From contig NZ_DATMGA010000028.1 in assembly GCF_035555955.1 (NCBI RefSeq), forward strand, positions 62,001 to 126,000: DNA of 64,000 bases. The letters are read 5' to 3'. How positions within the stretch are numbered: position 1 is the first letter of the stretch; each line of letters begins with the position of its first letter. The notes under the pieces were generated by a model that did not search any database, had not been told where the DNA came from, and was given only the letters and a program-made list of their open reading frames with translations. The position numbers and the translations under genes were made by a program. The stretch comes from Eoetvoesia sp035555955. GTDB lineage: Bacteria > Pseudomonadota > Gammaproteobacteria > Burkholderiales > Burkholderiaceae_B. Shown piece after piece: positions 56,983-64,000 of this stretch.

Positions 56983-58668
56983 GTGAAAGACATACTGAAC
57001 CCCCTGGAAGGGGTTGTGTACCAGACCGAGGAAAAGGCGCGGGCCTATCTGGGCAGCGGAGCCTGGGTCGACGACACGGTGGGTGGGGCCTTGCGCAAGA
57101 GCGCCACGCGCCACCCGGACCGGCCGGCCTACATTACCGACGAGGGCACGCTTACCTATCGGCAATTGAACGAACAAAGCGATTGCCTGGCGGCGGCGCT
57201 GCTGGACCTTGGTTTGAAGCCGGGCGACCGTGCCATCTTCCAGATGGGCAGCACGCTGCAAACCGCCTTGGCCGTGCTGGCCTGCTACAAGGCGGGCGTG
57301 GTGCCGGTGTGCGCGGTGCCGCAGTACCGCGAAATGGAAATCGGCAAGCTCATGCAGATGTCGCAGGCCACGGCGTATTTCGTGCAGGCCGACTTCAGCA
57401 GCTTCGACCTGGTGGAGTTTGCGCAGAAGATGATGGACAAGAACGAGCATGTTCGTCACCTGGTGGTGGCGCGCGGCACGCCGTCGATGCCGGGCCATGG
57501 CTTGCAGGCCCTGATTGCACGGCATACGCCGGAAAGCGGGCGGGAGCGGCTGAAAGACGTGCCCGTTGGACCGCGCGACGTGCTGGCCTTCCAGCTTTCG
57601 GGCGGCTCCACCGGCCTGCCGAAAATCATCCCGCGTTTCCATGGCGAATACCTGGGCCATAGCGCCGGCTGGTCCAGGCGGTATGCCATCGATGAATCGT
57701 CCCGCGTCATCTGGTCGCTGCCGTTGATGCACAATGCCGGGCAGATCTACGCCATGATGCCCATGGTGCTGCTGGGCGTTACCACGGTGCTGATGCCCAA
57801 GGTGGATATCCAGCGCATGCTGGAGCTGATTCAAGAGCATCGCGTTACGCACGGCCTGTCGATAGGCCCCATAGCCCCGCAGCTGATTGCGTTCCAAGGC
57901 ATCCGCAAGTATGACCTGTCGTCGCTGAAGCTGTTCGCCACCATGAGCCGGTCCGACACCCTGGAGGAGCATCTGGGCGTGCCCTGCTCCAATCTGTACG
58001 GCATTACGGAAGGCCTGTTGCTGGGCTCGCAGGCCGGCGAGCCGGCGTTCGTGCGGCACCATACCCAGGGAACCAGCGGCTGCCCGGACGACGAGATCAC
58101 CATACGCGAGCCGGGCACGGACCGCATTCTTCCTGCCGGTTCGACGGGCGAGATGTGCTTCCGGGGGCCTTCCAGTCTGCTGGGCTATTACGGCGACCCC
58201 GCGGCCACGCGCGAGGCGCTGACCGACGACGGCTTCGTGCGCAGTGGCGACCTGGTCACCGAGCACTGCCTGGAAGGCCGTTCCTGGTACGCCTTCGAGG
58301 GCCGGTTGCGCGACAACATCAATCGCGGCGGAGAAAAAATCGGCTGCGAGGAAGTGGAGGGCTGCATCAGCCATCACCCCGCCATCGCCGACACCAAGCT
58401 GGTGGCCATGCCCGACCCTGTGTATGGCGAGCGCGCATGCGCCTACATCATCGTGCGGCCGGGGCATACGGCGCCCACCATTCCCGAGATGATCGCCTTC
58501 CTGACGGAAATGGGCCTGGCCAAGTTCAAGTGCCCCGAGCGCATCGAGGTGGTGGATGAGTTTCCCACGACCCGGGTGGGCAAGGTGGACAAGGTGGCCC
58601 TGCGCAAGATGGTGGCCGAGCGGCTGGCCGAAGAAGGCGAGCAGGCCGGGCAAGGGGTCAAGCGATGA
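56983..58668 (+). CDS. Aryl-AMP/aryl-CoA ligase (EntE/salicylate-CoA ligase-like)
   Basis: Adenylate-forming enzyme of 561 residues, closest in pattern to 2,3-dihydroxybenzoate and salicylate adenylating enzymes. It has LSGGSTGLPKIIPR (phosphate loop), NLYGITEGLLLGSQAG, RSGDLVTEHC, DNINRGGEKIGCEEVEG and the C-terminal catalytic Lys in TTRVGKVDKVALRK. GTG 56983 follows AGGAGA. No siderophore genes lie nearby, and the thioesterase and ring monooxygenase instead support CoA activation of a hydroxy- or aminobenzoate for breakdown. Confidence 0.9.
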   Translation: MKDILNPLEGVVYQTEEKARAYLGSGAWVDDTVGGALRKSATRHPDRPAYITDEGTLTYRQLNEQSDCLAAALLDLGLKPGDRAIFQMGSTLQTALAVLACYKAGVVPVCAVPQYREMEIGKLMQMSQATAYFVQADFSSFDLVEFAQKMMDKNEHVRHLVVARGTPSMPGHGLQALIARHTPESGRERLKDVPVGPRDVLAFQLSGGSTGLPKIIPRFHGEYLGHSAGWSRRYAIDESSRVIWSLPLMHNAGQIYAMMPMVLLGVTTVLMPKVDIQRMLELIQEHRVTHGLSIGPIAPQLIAFQGIRKYDLSSLKLFATMSRSDTLEEHLGVPCSNLYGITEGLLLGSQAGEPAFVRHHTQGTSGCPDDEITIREPGTDRILPAGSTGEMCFRGPSSLLGYYGDPAATREALTDDGFVRSGDLVTEHCLEGRSWYAFEGRLRDNINRGGEKIGCEEVEGCISHHPAIADTKLVAMPDPVYGERACAYIIVRPGHTAPTIPEMIAFLTEMGLAKFKCPERIEVVDEFPTTRVGKVDKVALRKMVAERLAEEGEQAGQGVKR

Positions 58669-59147
58669 TGGTCAGCACGGAGCATGTAATCGGCACGCAG
58701 CCCTTCACCATACGCCGGACCGTCAAGTGGGGCGATTGCGACCCCGCTGGCGTGGTCTACACCGTGGTGTTCGGCGAGTACGTGATCTCGGCGGCCGAGC
58801 TGTTCTATCGGCATCTGTTCGGCGAAGGGCCGCAGCATGCCAAGGACAGGCACGGCTTTGGAACGCCGACGCGGGGCCTGACCTTCGACTTCCAGCGTTC
58901 GCTGCGCCCGGACGAGCAGTTCGACGTAGAGGTCACGGTGGGCGAGATCCGCTCGCGCACCTACACCCTGGTCATGCATGGGCGCACTTTGGCCGGCGAA
59001 ACGGTATTCGTCGCGCGGCTTACACCAATTTGCGTGGCGCGCGGAGAGCGCCGCGCCATTGATATGCCGCTCGTCCTGCGCGAGGCGCTGCAGGCATACC
59101 AGGCCGGTCAGGCGCTGGACCAAGAGCATCACACGAAGCAAAGCTAG
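58665..59147 (+). CDS. Hot-dog acyl-CoA thioesterase (4-hydroxybenzoyl-CoA thioesterase family)
   Basis: Hydrolyses an aryl-CoA thioester. The 160-residue protein has the single hot-dog fold with WGDCDPAGVVYTVVFGEYV, where the Asp before Pro-Ala-Gly is the catalytic residue, then FQRSLRPDEQFDVEVTVGEI. The ATG overlaps the ligase stop (ATGA). In the proposed pathway it would release free gentisate-type product after hydroxylation of the CoA ester. A second ATG one codon on is possible. Confidence 0.9.
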   Translation: MMVSTEHVIGTQPFTIRRTVKWGDCDPAGVVYTVVFGEYVISAAELFYRHLFGEGPQHAKDRHGFGTPTRGLTFDFQRSLRPDEQFDVEVTVGEIRSRTYTLVMHGRTLAGETVFVARLTPICVARGERRAIDMPLVLREALQAYQAGQALDQEHHTKQS

Positions 59148-59204
59148 AAAGCATCATCCATAAACATTATCAAAAAGCATTACTCAAAAAACAGGAGACT
59201 AATC

Positions 59205-60380
59205 ATGTCGATGAAATTGAAAATCGCATTGGGGCTGGCGTCCTTGCTGTGCGCCGCCCAGGCCGGCGCGGTGCAACCCGTCAAGCTGGGGTTCATTGCC
59301 GCGCAAAGCGGTCCGCTGGGCGTACTGGGGGCCGAGCAGAAGCGCGGCCTGGATCTGGCGCTGGAAGCGTTGGGCGGCAAGCTGGGCGGCCACCCTGTGG
59401 AATTGTTCAGCGCCGATTCGCGCGGGGTGCCCGGCACGGCCGTGCAGGAGGCGTCCAAGCTGATAGAGAAGGATGAGGTGGACGTCATTACCGGCGCTAC
59501 GGCGTCGAACGAGATCCTGGCCATGGTCAAGCCCATTTCCAGGGCCGGACTGACCCTGGTGGGGTCGAACGGCGGGCCGTCGCCGCTGGCCGGCAAAGAA
59601 TGCAATCCGGGCTATTACAGCGTGGCTTTCCAGAACGACCAATGGAGCGAGGGCATGGGCACCTATATGTCGGCCCACGGCGTCAAGCGCGCCTACTTCA
59701 TCGGCATGGACTACCAGGCGGGCTGGGACCACGTGGGCGGCGCGCAGCGCAGCTTCAAGGGTGAAACCGTTGCCAAGGTCTTCACGCCTCAGGCGCAGCT
59801 GGACTTCTCGGCCGAACTGGCGCAAATACGGGCCGCGAAGCCGGACGGCGTGTTCGCGTTCTACCCGGGCGGCGCGGCCATTGCGTTCGTGAAGCAGTAC
59901 GCCCAGGCCGGGCTTTCCAAGACGATTCCGCTTTACTCGAATGCCGGCCTAGTCGATACGCTGTTCCTTCCCTCTTTCGGCGACAACGCAGTGGGCGTGG
60001 TGATCTCCAGCCACTACAGCGCCGACCTGGACAATGCGGCGAACAAGAAGTTCGTGGCCGCCTTCCGGGCTAAATACAAGCGCGATCCCTCCAGCTATGC
60101 CGCCTCGCAATACGATGCCGTAATGCTTATCGACCATGCTTTGCGCGACATCGGCGGCGACAAGATCGACAAGGCCAAGCTGCGCGCAGCCCTCGAGACC
60201 ACGAAATTCGACAGCGTGCGCGGGGCGTTCAAGTTCAACGTGAACCACATGCCCATCCAGAACATCTATGTGCAGCGCGTCGAGCGCGACAAGAACGGTG
60301 AGCTGGCCCTGCGCCTGCTGGGCGTGGCTCAGGAAAACGCCGCCGACCGCTATGCGCAGGACTGCGCCATGAAGAAGTAG
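59205..60380 (+). CDS. Periplasmic ligand-binding protein (LivK-type)
   Basis: Binding protein of the branched-chain-amino-acid type importer, 391 residues, with a Sec signal cut near residue 22 (LLCAAQAGA). The mature protein has VKLGFIAAQSGPLGVLGAEQ, GATASNEILAMVKPIS and YFIGMDYQAGWDH. Members near aromatic catabolic genes usually bind benzoate-like acids rather than amino acids, so an aromatic carboxylate is likely here. AACAGGAGA precedes the ATG. Confidence 0.9.
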   Translation: MSMKLKIALGLASLLCAAQAGAVQPVKLGFIAAQSGPLGVLGAEQKRGLDLALEALGGKLGGHPVELFSADSRGVPGTAVQEASKLIEKDEVDVITGATASNEILAMVKPISRAGLTLVGSNGGPSPLAGKECNPGYYSVAFQNDQWSEGMGTYMSAHGVKRAYFIGMDYQAGWDHVGGAQRSFKGETVAKVFTPQAQLDFSAELAQIRAAKPDGVFAFYPGGAAIAFVKQYAQAGLSKTIPLYSNAGLVDTLFLPSFGDNAVGVVISSHYSADLDNAANKKFVAAFRAKYKRDPSSYAASQYDAVMLIDHALRDIGGDKIDKAKLRAALETTKFDSVRGAFKFNVNHMPIQNIYVQRVERDKNGELALRLLGVAQENAADRYAQDCAMKK

Positions 60381-60396
60381 CAGCAGGTTCAAGCTC

Positions 60397-61296
60397 ATGA
60401 CACTGTCGAACTTATTCGAGCAGGTCTTCAACGGCCTGCAATACGGGATGCTGCTTTTCCTGATGGCCATGGGCGTGACCCTGATCTTCGGGGTCATGCG
60501 GCTGGTCAACCTTGCCCATGGTTCCATGTTCATGGTGGGCGGCTACCTGGCCAGCTCGGGACTGCAGGCTTCGGGATCCGTGTGGGTGGCCATAGCGTGC
60601 GCGCTGGTGGGTTCGGCGGTGCTGGGCGCCGTGCTTGAAATCCTGGTGATACGGCCGCTGTACCAGCGCGGCCACCTGGATCAACTGCTGGCCACGTTCG
60701 GCGTCACGCTTACGCTCAACGAACTGGTGGTGGTCATATGGGGGCGCGAACCTGTATTCATGCCGGTTCCCGCCTTGCTGACCGGCCAGGTATCGCTGCT
60801 GGGCGTGCCTTATCCGGTTTATCGGCTGGTCATTACCGGGGTGGCCGTGCTTACGGGGCTGATCCTGATGTGGCTGGTTTCGCGCACGCGCTTCGGCATG
60901 CTGGTGCGGGCCGGCGCCGACAACCGCACGATGGTTGCCGGGCTGGGGGTGAACGTGGTGCTGCTGTATACGCTGGTGTTCAGCCTGGCCGCGGTGCTGG
61001 CGGGTCTGGCGGGAATGATGTCGGGGCCGCTTATTTCCATGCAGCCGGCCGTCGGCGATCCCATTCTCATTCTCACCTTGTCGGTGGTCTGCATTGGCGG
61101 CTTCGGTTCGGTGCGCGGCGCGCTGGTGGCCTCGCTGCTGATCGGCCTGCTCGACACCTTCGGGCGGATATTCGCGCCGCAATGGTTCGGCGCAATGGGC
61201 AATACCCTGGCCAATATGCTGGTGTACATCATCATGGCGCTGGTGCTGTTCTTCAAGCCCGCCGGCCTGTTCACGCTGACGGGGAAAAAAGCATGA
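60397..61296 (+). CDS. LivH-type ABC transporter permease
   Basis: Inner-membrane subunit of 299 residues, about eight helices, with NGLQYGMLLFLMAMGVTLIF, GVMRLVNLAHGSMFMVGGY and the cytoplasmic loop TRFGMLVRAGADNRTMVAGL. It starts 16 bases after the binding-protein stop and its stop overlaps the next permease by four bases. It forms the channel with LivM. Confidence 0.92.
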   Translation: MTLSNLFEQVFNGLQYGMLLFLMAMGVTLIFGVMRLVNLAHGSMFMVGGYLASSGLQASGSVWVAIACALVGSAVLGAVLEILVIRPLYQRGHLDQLLATFGVTLTLNELVVVIWGREPVFMPVPALLTGQVSLLGVPYPVYRLVITGVAVLTGLILMWLVSRTRFGMLVRAGADNRTMVAGLGVNVVLLYTLVFSLAAVLAGLAGMMSGPLISMQPAVGDPILILTLSVVCIGGFGSVRGALVASLLIGLLDTFGRIFAPQWFGAMGNTLANMLVYIIMALVLFFKPAGLFTLTGKKA

Positions 61297-62300
61297 ATCC
61301 AAACACAAACCCCGCTTTTGCATTCCGGCGCGCCTGGATTCTTTGGGCCTTGCTGGCGCTGCTGCTGGTGCTGCCTTTGCTGGGCGAACCCTATTATGTG
61401 AAGCTGGCGACGCGCATGGTCATTTTCGGGCTGGCGGCGCTTAGCCTGGATCTACTGGTGGGCTATGCCGGGCTGATCAGCTTCGGGCATGCGGCCTTCA
61501 TGGGCGTGGGTGCCTATACCGTGGGAATACTGGCCAGCCATGGCCTGGCCAGCGCCTGGGTTGTCTGGCCGCTGGCCATGCTGGCCGGGGCCGTGCTGGC
61601 CTTGTGCATCGGCGCGGTCTCGTTGCGATGCAATGGGCTGTACTTCATTTTCATTACGCTGGCGTTTTCGCAGATGGTGTATTACGGGGCGCAAAGCCTG
61701 CGGCAGTATGGCGGGGACGACGGCTTTTCGCTGGATGCTTCCAGCACAATCCTGCCCGGCGTGGATGCTTCGGACCATACGGTGCTGTTCTATGCGTCGG
61801 TGGTATTGCTGTTGGTCGTTTTGTATGCTTGCCGGCGGCTGGTCATGTCGCCGTTCGGGCGGGTGGCCGTGGCGGTGCGCGACAATGAATTGCGCCTGCA
61901 GGCCGTGGGGGTAAGGCCGTATCCGTACAAGCTGGCGATGTTCGTGGTTTCGGGCGCCATCGGGGCCTTGGCGGGCGCGCTCATGGCCAATCTTACGGGC
62001 TTCATTTCGCCGGGCTATGTGTCGTGGCTGGTATCGGGCGAGCTGCTGGTCATGGTCATCCTGGGCTCGGTCGGCACGCTGGTGGGGCCGATACTGGGCG
62101 CCGCGCTGTTCGTCGCTTTCGAATATGTTCTGTCGGACTGGACCGAGCACTGGATGCTGGTGTTCGGCCCCTTGCTGGTGTTGCGGGTGCTGTTGCTCAA
62201 GGACGGCATATACGGTTTGCTTTTGCGCCGCCCGGCGGTTTCCGCGCCGGCAAGCGGCAGCGGGCGCGCCGAGCCTGCCGGGACGGGAGGGCAGGCATGA
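61293..62300 (+). CDS. LivM-type ABC transporter permease
   Basis: Second permease, 335 residues, about nine helices, with LVGYAGLISFGHAAFMGVGA and the coupling loop SPFGRVAVAVRDNELRLQAV. ATG 61293 overlaps the LivH stop; the open frame upstream is an overlap with LivH in another register. The C-terminal Ala/Gly-rich tail is poorly conserved. Its stop overlaps the LivG start. Confidence 0.92.
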   Translation: MNPNTNPAFAFRRAWILWALLALLLVLPLLGEPYYVKLATRMVIFGLAALSLDLLVGYAGLISFGHAAFMGVGAYTVGILASHGLASAWVVWPLAMLAGAVLALCIGAVSLRCNGLYFIFITLAFSQMVYYGAQSLRQYGGDDGFSLDASSTILPGVDASDHTVLFYASVVLLLVVLYACRRLVMSPFGRVAVAVRDNELRLQAVGVRPYPYKLAMFVVSGAIGALAGALMANLTGFISPGYVSWLVSGELLVMVILGSVGTLVGPILGAALFVAFEYVLSDWTEHWMLVFGPLLVLRVLLLKDGIYGLLLRRPAVSAPASGSGRAEPAGTGGQA

Positions 62301-63052
62301 ATACGCCCTTGCTTGAAATTCGCGGCCTCAAGAAGAAATACGGCTCGTTGACCGTTACCGACAACGTGTCGCTTACCGTGAACGCCAACGAGCTGCATGC
62401 GCTTATCGGCCCCAACGGGGCGGGAAAGACCACCTTGGTCAGCCAGATATCGGGTCAGCTGATGCCCGATTCCGGTTCCATCCTGCTGGAAAGCGAAGAC
62501 ATTGCCAGGCTGCCCACACCGCAGCGAACGCGGCGTGGCGTGGGCCGCTCGTTCCAGATAACCAGTATTTTTTCCAGCCTGACGGCCCAGGAAAATGTGG
62601 CGCTGGCGGTGCGGGCCAGCCTGGGGCAGAGCCGGGGTTTCTGGAAGCCGGCTTCGGCCTACGGCCAGGCGCGTCAACAGGCGCTGGACTTGCTGGAACA
62701 GGTGGGGCTGGGCGACTGCGGCGATGCGCCGTGCAATGAACTGGCCCACGGGCAGCTGCGCCAGCTGGAACTGGCGCTGGCCTTGGCCGCCAGGCCAAGA
62801 ATACTCGTCCTGGACGAGCCCATGGCGGGCCTGGGGCCGGTGGAAGCCCGCCATATGGTAGAGCTGCTTGCCTCGCTGAAGAATGAATGCGCCATTTTGC
62901 TGATCGAGCACGATATGGACGCCGTGTTCGCCCTGGCCGACCGGATTTCCGTTCTGGTGGCCGGCCGCGTGGTGCTTAGCGGTTCGGCGGACGACGTGCG
63001 CAACAGCGACGAAGTGCGCCAAGCGTATCTGGGAGACGACGATGAAGCATGA
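62297..63052 (+). CDS. LivG-type ABC transporter ATP-binding protein
   Basis: ATPase of 251 residues with Walker A GPNGAGKTTLV, RRGVGRSFQITSIFSSLTAQ, a LivG-type signature LAHGQLRQLELALAL, Walker B ILVLDEPMAGL and LLIEHDMDAVF. ATG 62297 overlaps LivM by four bases and its own end overlaps LivF by 11 bases. It would power import of the aromatic substrate with LivF. Confidence 0.92.
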   Translation: MNTPLLEIRGLKKKYGSLTVTDNVSLTVNANELHALIGPNGAGKTTLVSQISGQLMPDSGSILLESEDIARLPTPQRTRRGVGRSFQITSIFSSLTAQENVALAVRASLGQSRGFWKPASAYGQARQQALDLLEQVGLGDCGDAPCNELAHGQLRQLELALALAARPRILVLDEPMAGLGPVEARHMVELLASLKNECAILLIEHDMDAVFALADRISVLVAGRVVLSGSADDVRNSDEVRQAYLGDDDEA

Positions 63053-63788
63053 CGGAGTATTGCCTGCCCAGGAAGGTTCCGGGGTGCTGCTGGCGCTGGA
63101 CGGCGTATGCAGCGGCTATGGCCTGGGCCAGGTGCTGTTCGAGGTTTCCATGACGATCCGCAAGGGCGAAGTCGTTTCCCTGATGGGGCGCAACGGCATG
63201 GGCAAGACCACGCTCATCCGCACGGTCATGGGCATGCTGGCGCCTCGCGCCGGGAACATTCAATTTGGCGAGCGGCGGCTCAACGGCCTGGCCATGCATC
63301 GCGTCGCCGCGCTTGGGCTGGGCTGGGTGCCCGAGGGGCGGTTCATTTTCCCCAGCCTTTCTGTGGAAGAGAACCTGGTCGCCACGGCATCGCGCCGGGC
63401 CGTATCGGGGCAGCCATGGACGCTGGAGCGCATCTACGAGCTATTTCCGCGGTTGTACGAGCGGCGCAGGAACGGCGGCGCCCAGCTTTCGGGCGGCGAG
63501 CAGCAAATGCTGACCATAGGCAGGGCGCTGATGACGAATCCCAGCCTGCTGATCCTGGACGAGGCGACGGAAGGCTTGTCGCCCAAGATACGCCAGGAAA
63601 TCTGGCGGACACTGGGCGTCGTCAAAAGCACCGGCCAGTCGATACTGGTGGTCGACAAGGACGTTCGCGCCCTGGCGAAGCTGGCCGACCGCCATTACAT
63701 GATTGAAAAAGGGCGCATTGCGTGGGAAGGCGATTCGGCGGCGTTGTTCGCCGACGCCGGCCTGGCGCAGCGCTATGTGGGTTTATGA
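63042..63788 (+). CDS. LivF-type ABC transporter ATP-binding protein
   Basis: Second ATPase of 248 residues: Walker A GRNGMGKTTLI, WVPEGRFIFPSLSVEENL, signature LSGGEQQMLTIGRAL and Walker B LLILDEATEGLSP. At the usual switch position (VEQN in most LivF) it has VVDKDVRAL, a variant that may distinguish aromatic-acid importers. It overlaps LivG and is followed after 22 bases by the monooxygenase gene. Confidence 0.92.
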   Translation: MKHDGVLPAQEGSGVLLALDGVCSGYGLGQVLFEVSMTIRKGEVVSLMGRNGMGKTTLIRTVMGMLAPRAGNIQFGERRLNGLAMHRVAALGLGWVPEGRFIFPSLSVEENLVATASRRAVSGQPWTLERIYELFPRLYERRRNGGAQLSGGEQQMLTIGRALMTNPSLLILDEATEGLSPKIRQEIWRTLGVVKSTGQSILVVDKDVRALAKLADRHYMIEKGRIAWEGDSAALFADAGLAQRYVGL

Positions 63789-63810
63789 ATTTATTGGAAA
63801 AGGTGTGCTC

Positions 63811-64000
63811 ATGAAGATCGATGTCGTTGGCGGCGGTCCGGCCGGAATGTATTTTTCAATGCTGATGAAAAAGCACGATCCTGGTCATCGCATCCGCATA
63901 TTCGAACAGAACCCCATGGACGCGACATACGGATGGGGCGTGGTTTTCTCGGACGTGGCGTTGAGCTTCCTGGAAAAGGCGGATCCCGTCTTCTACAAGA
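63811..64000 (+). CDS. FAD monooxygenase, N-terminal part (salicylyl-CoA 5-hydroxylase-like), cut by window end
   Basis: Only 63 residues are visible. MKIDVVGGGPAGMYFSMLMK is the FAD-binding start and TYGWGVVFSD matches the anthraniloyl-CoA monooxygenase / salicylyl-CoA 5-hydroxylase group of PHBH-fold enzymes, which hydroxylate the ring of an aryl-CoA. Together with the aryl-CoA ligase and thioesterase it suggests a ligase, hydroxylase, thioesterase route. The rest of the gene lies beyond the window, so whether a C-terminal reductase domain is present is not known. Confidence 0.82.
   Translation, partial: MKIDVVGGGPAGMYFSMLMKKHDPGHRIRIFEQNPMDATYGWGVVFSDVALSFLEKADPVFYK

Noticed and set aside
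56083..58653. Long open frame of 856 codons on the minus strand
   Set aside because: It is antisense to the VOC and aryl ligase genes, which have clear domains and ribosome binding sites. Long antisense frames are expected in GC-rich coding DNA, and the predicted protein shows only low-complexity His/Gln/Arg-rich sequence.
1..64000. tRNA, rRNA and riboswitch genes
   Set aside because: By eye, no cloverleaf, ribosomal RNA or known riboswitch core was found in the intergenic regions. Small noncoding RNAs could have been missed without covariance searches.

Overview
The window reads as chromosomal DNA of a GC-rich betaproteobacterium, most likely Alcaligenaceae (Bordetella, Achromobacter or Pusillimonas relatives). 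This rests on the overlapping birA-coaX pair (CoaX is the Bordetella 'Baf' protein), the waaC-waaA pair, the D-amino-acid aminotransferase, DUF493, lipB, lipA order, and the large number of small-molecule transport and catabolic operons. The taxonomy is inference. No rRNA, tRNA, CRISPR array or intact insertion sequence was seen.

Layout. 0-7 kb: end of a polysaccharide locus (polyprenyl glycosylphosphotransferase, two glycosyltransferases, galE) interrupted by two toxin-antitoxin pairs (HigBA, Phd/VapC), an Rpn-family nuclease and duplicated fragments of galE and of the GT25 gene. 7-15 kb: an IclR regulator, a Pot-type ABC importer, and enzymes resembling RutC, RutD, NicX and a RutB/NicF-type amidohydrolase, which together look like an N-heterocycle catabolic locus. 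15-21.6 kb: sulfatase plus sulfonate-type ABC transporter, divergent from a LysR regulator. 21.7-26.7 kb: GntR regulator, cupin and a second Pot-type ABC importer. 26.7-30.1 kb: accessory patch with TumE-type and HigBA-type toxin-antitoxin pairs, a second copy of the Rpn module and a DUF488 gene. 30.2-32.9 kb: autotransporter. 33-46.5 kb: mostly housekeeping genes (waaA, waaC, a polyol dehydrogenase, galU, a GntR regulator, coaX, birA, a PBP5-type carboxypeptidase, D-amino-acid aminotransferase, lipB, lipA). 46.5-53.8 kb: LysR regulator divergent from a GMC oxidoreductase and a three-subunit hydantoinase/acetone-carboxylase-type enzyme, with a 22-bp perfect palindrome between them. 53.8-64 kb: TetR regulator divergent from an aromatic-acid operon (hydrolase, VOC protein, aryl-AMP/CoA ligase, hot-dog thioesterase, Liv-type importer, start of a salicylyl-CoA-hydroxylase-like monooxygenase).

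How the genes work together. Four separate import-plus-catabolism units each sit beside their own regulator (IclR, LysR, GntR, TetR), and a fifth LysR-controlled unit has no transporter. The most interesting unit is at 7.2-15.2 kb. It combines a ring-cleaving NicX-family dioxygenase with partners that in known systems work on uracil-ring fragments, but it lacks RutA and any obvious ring hydroxylase. The accessory patches at 2-7 kb and 26.7-30 kb are linked by near-identical sequence: an about 1.1-kb Rpn module present twice, and a 40-bp leader segment present three times.
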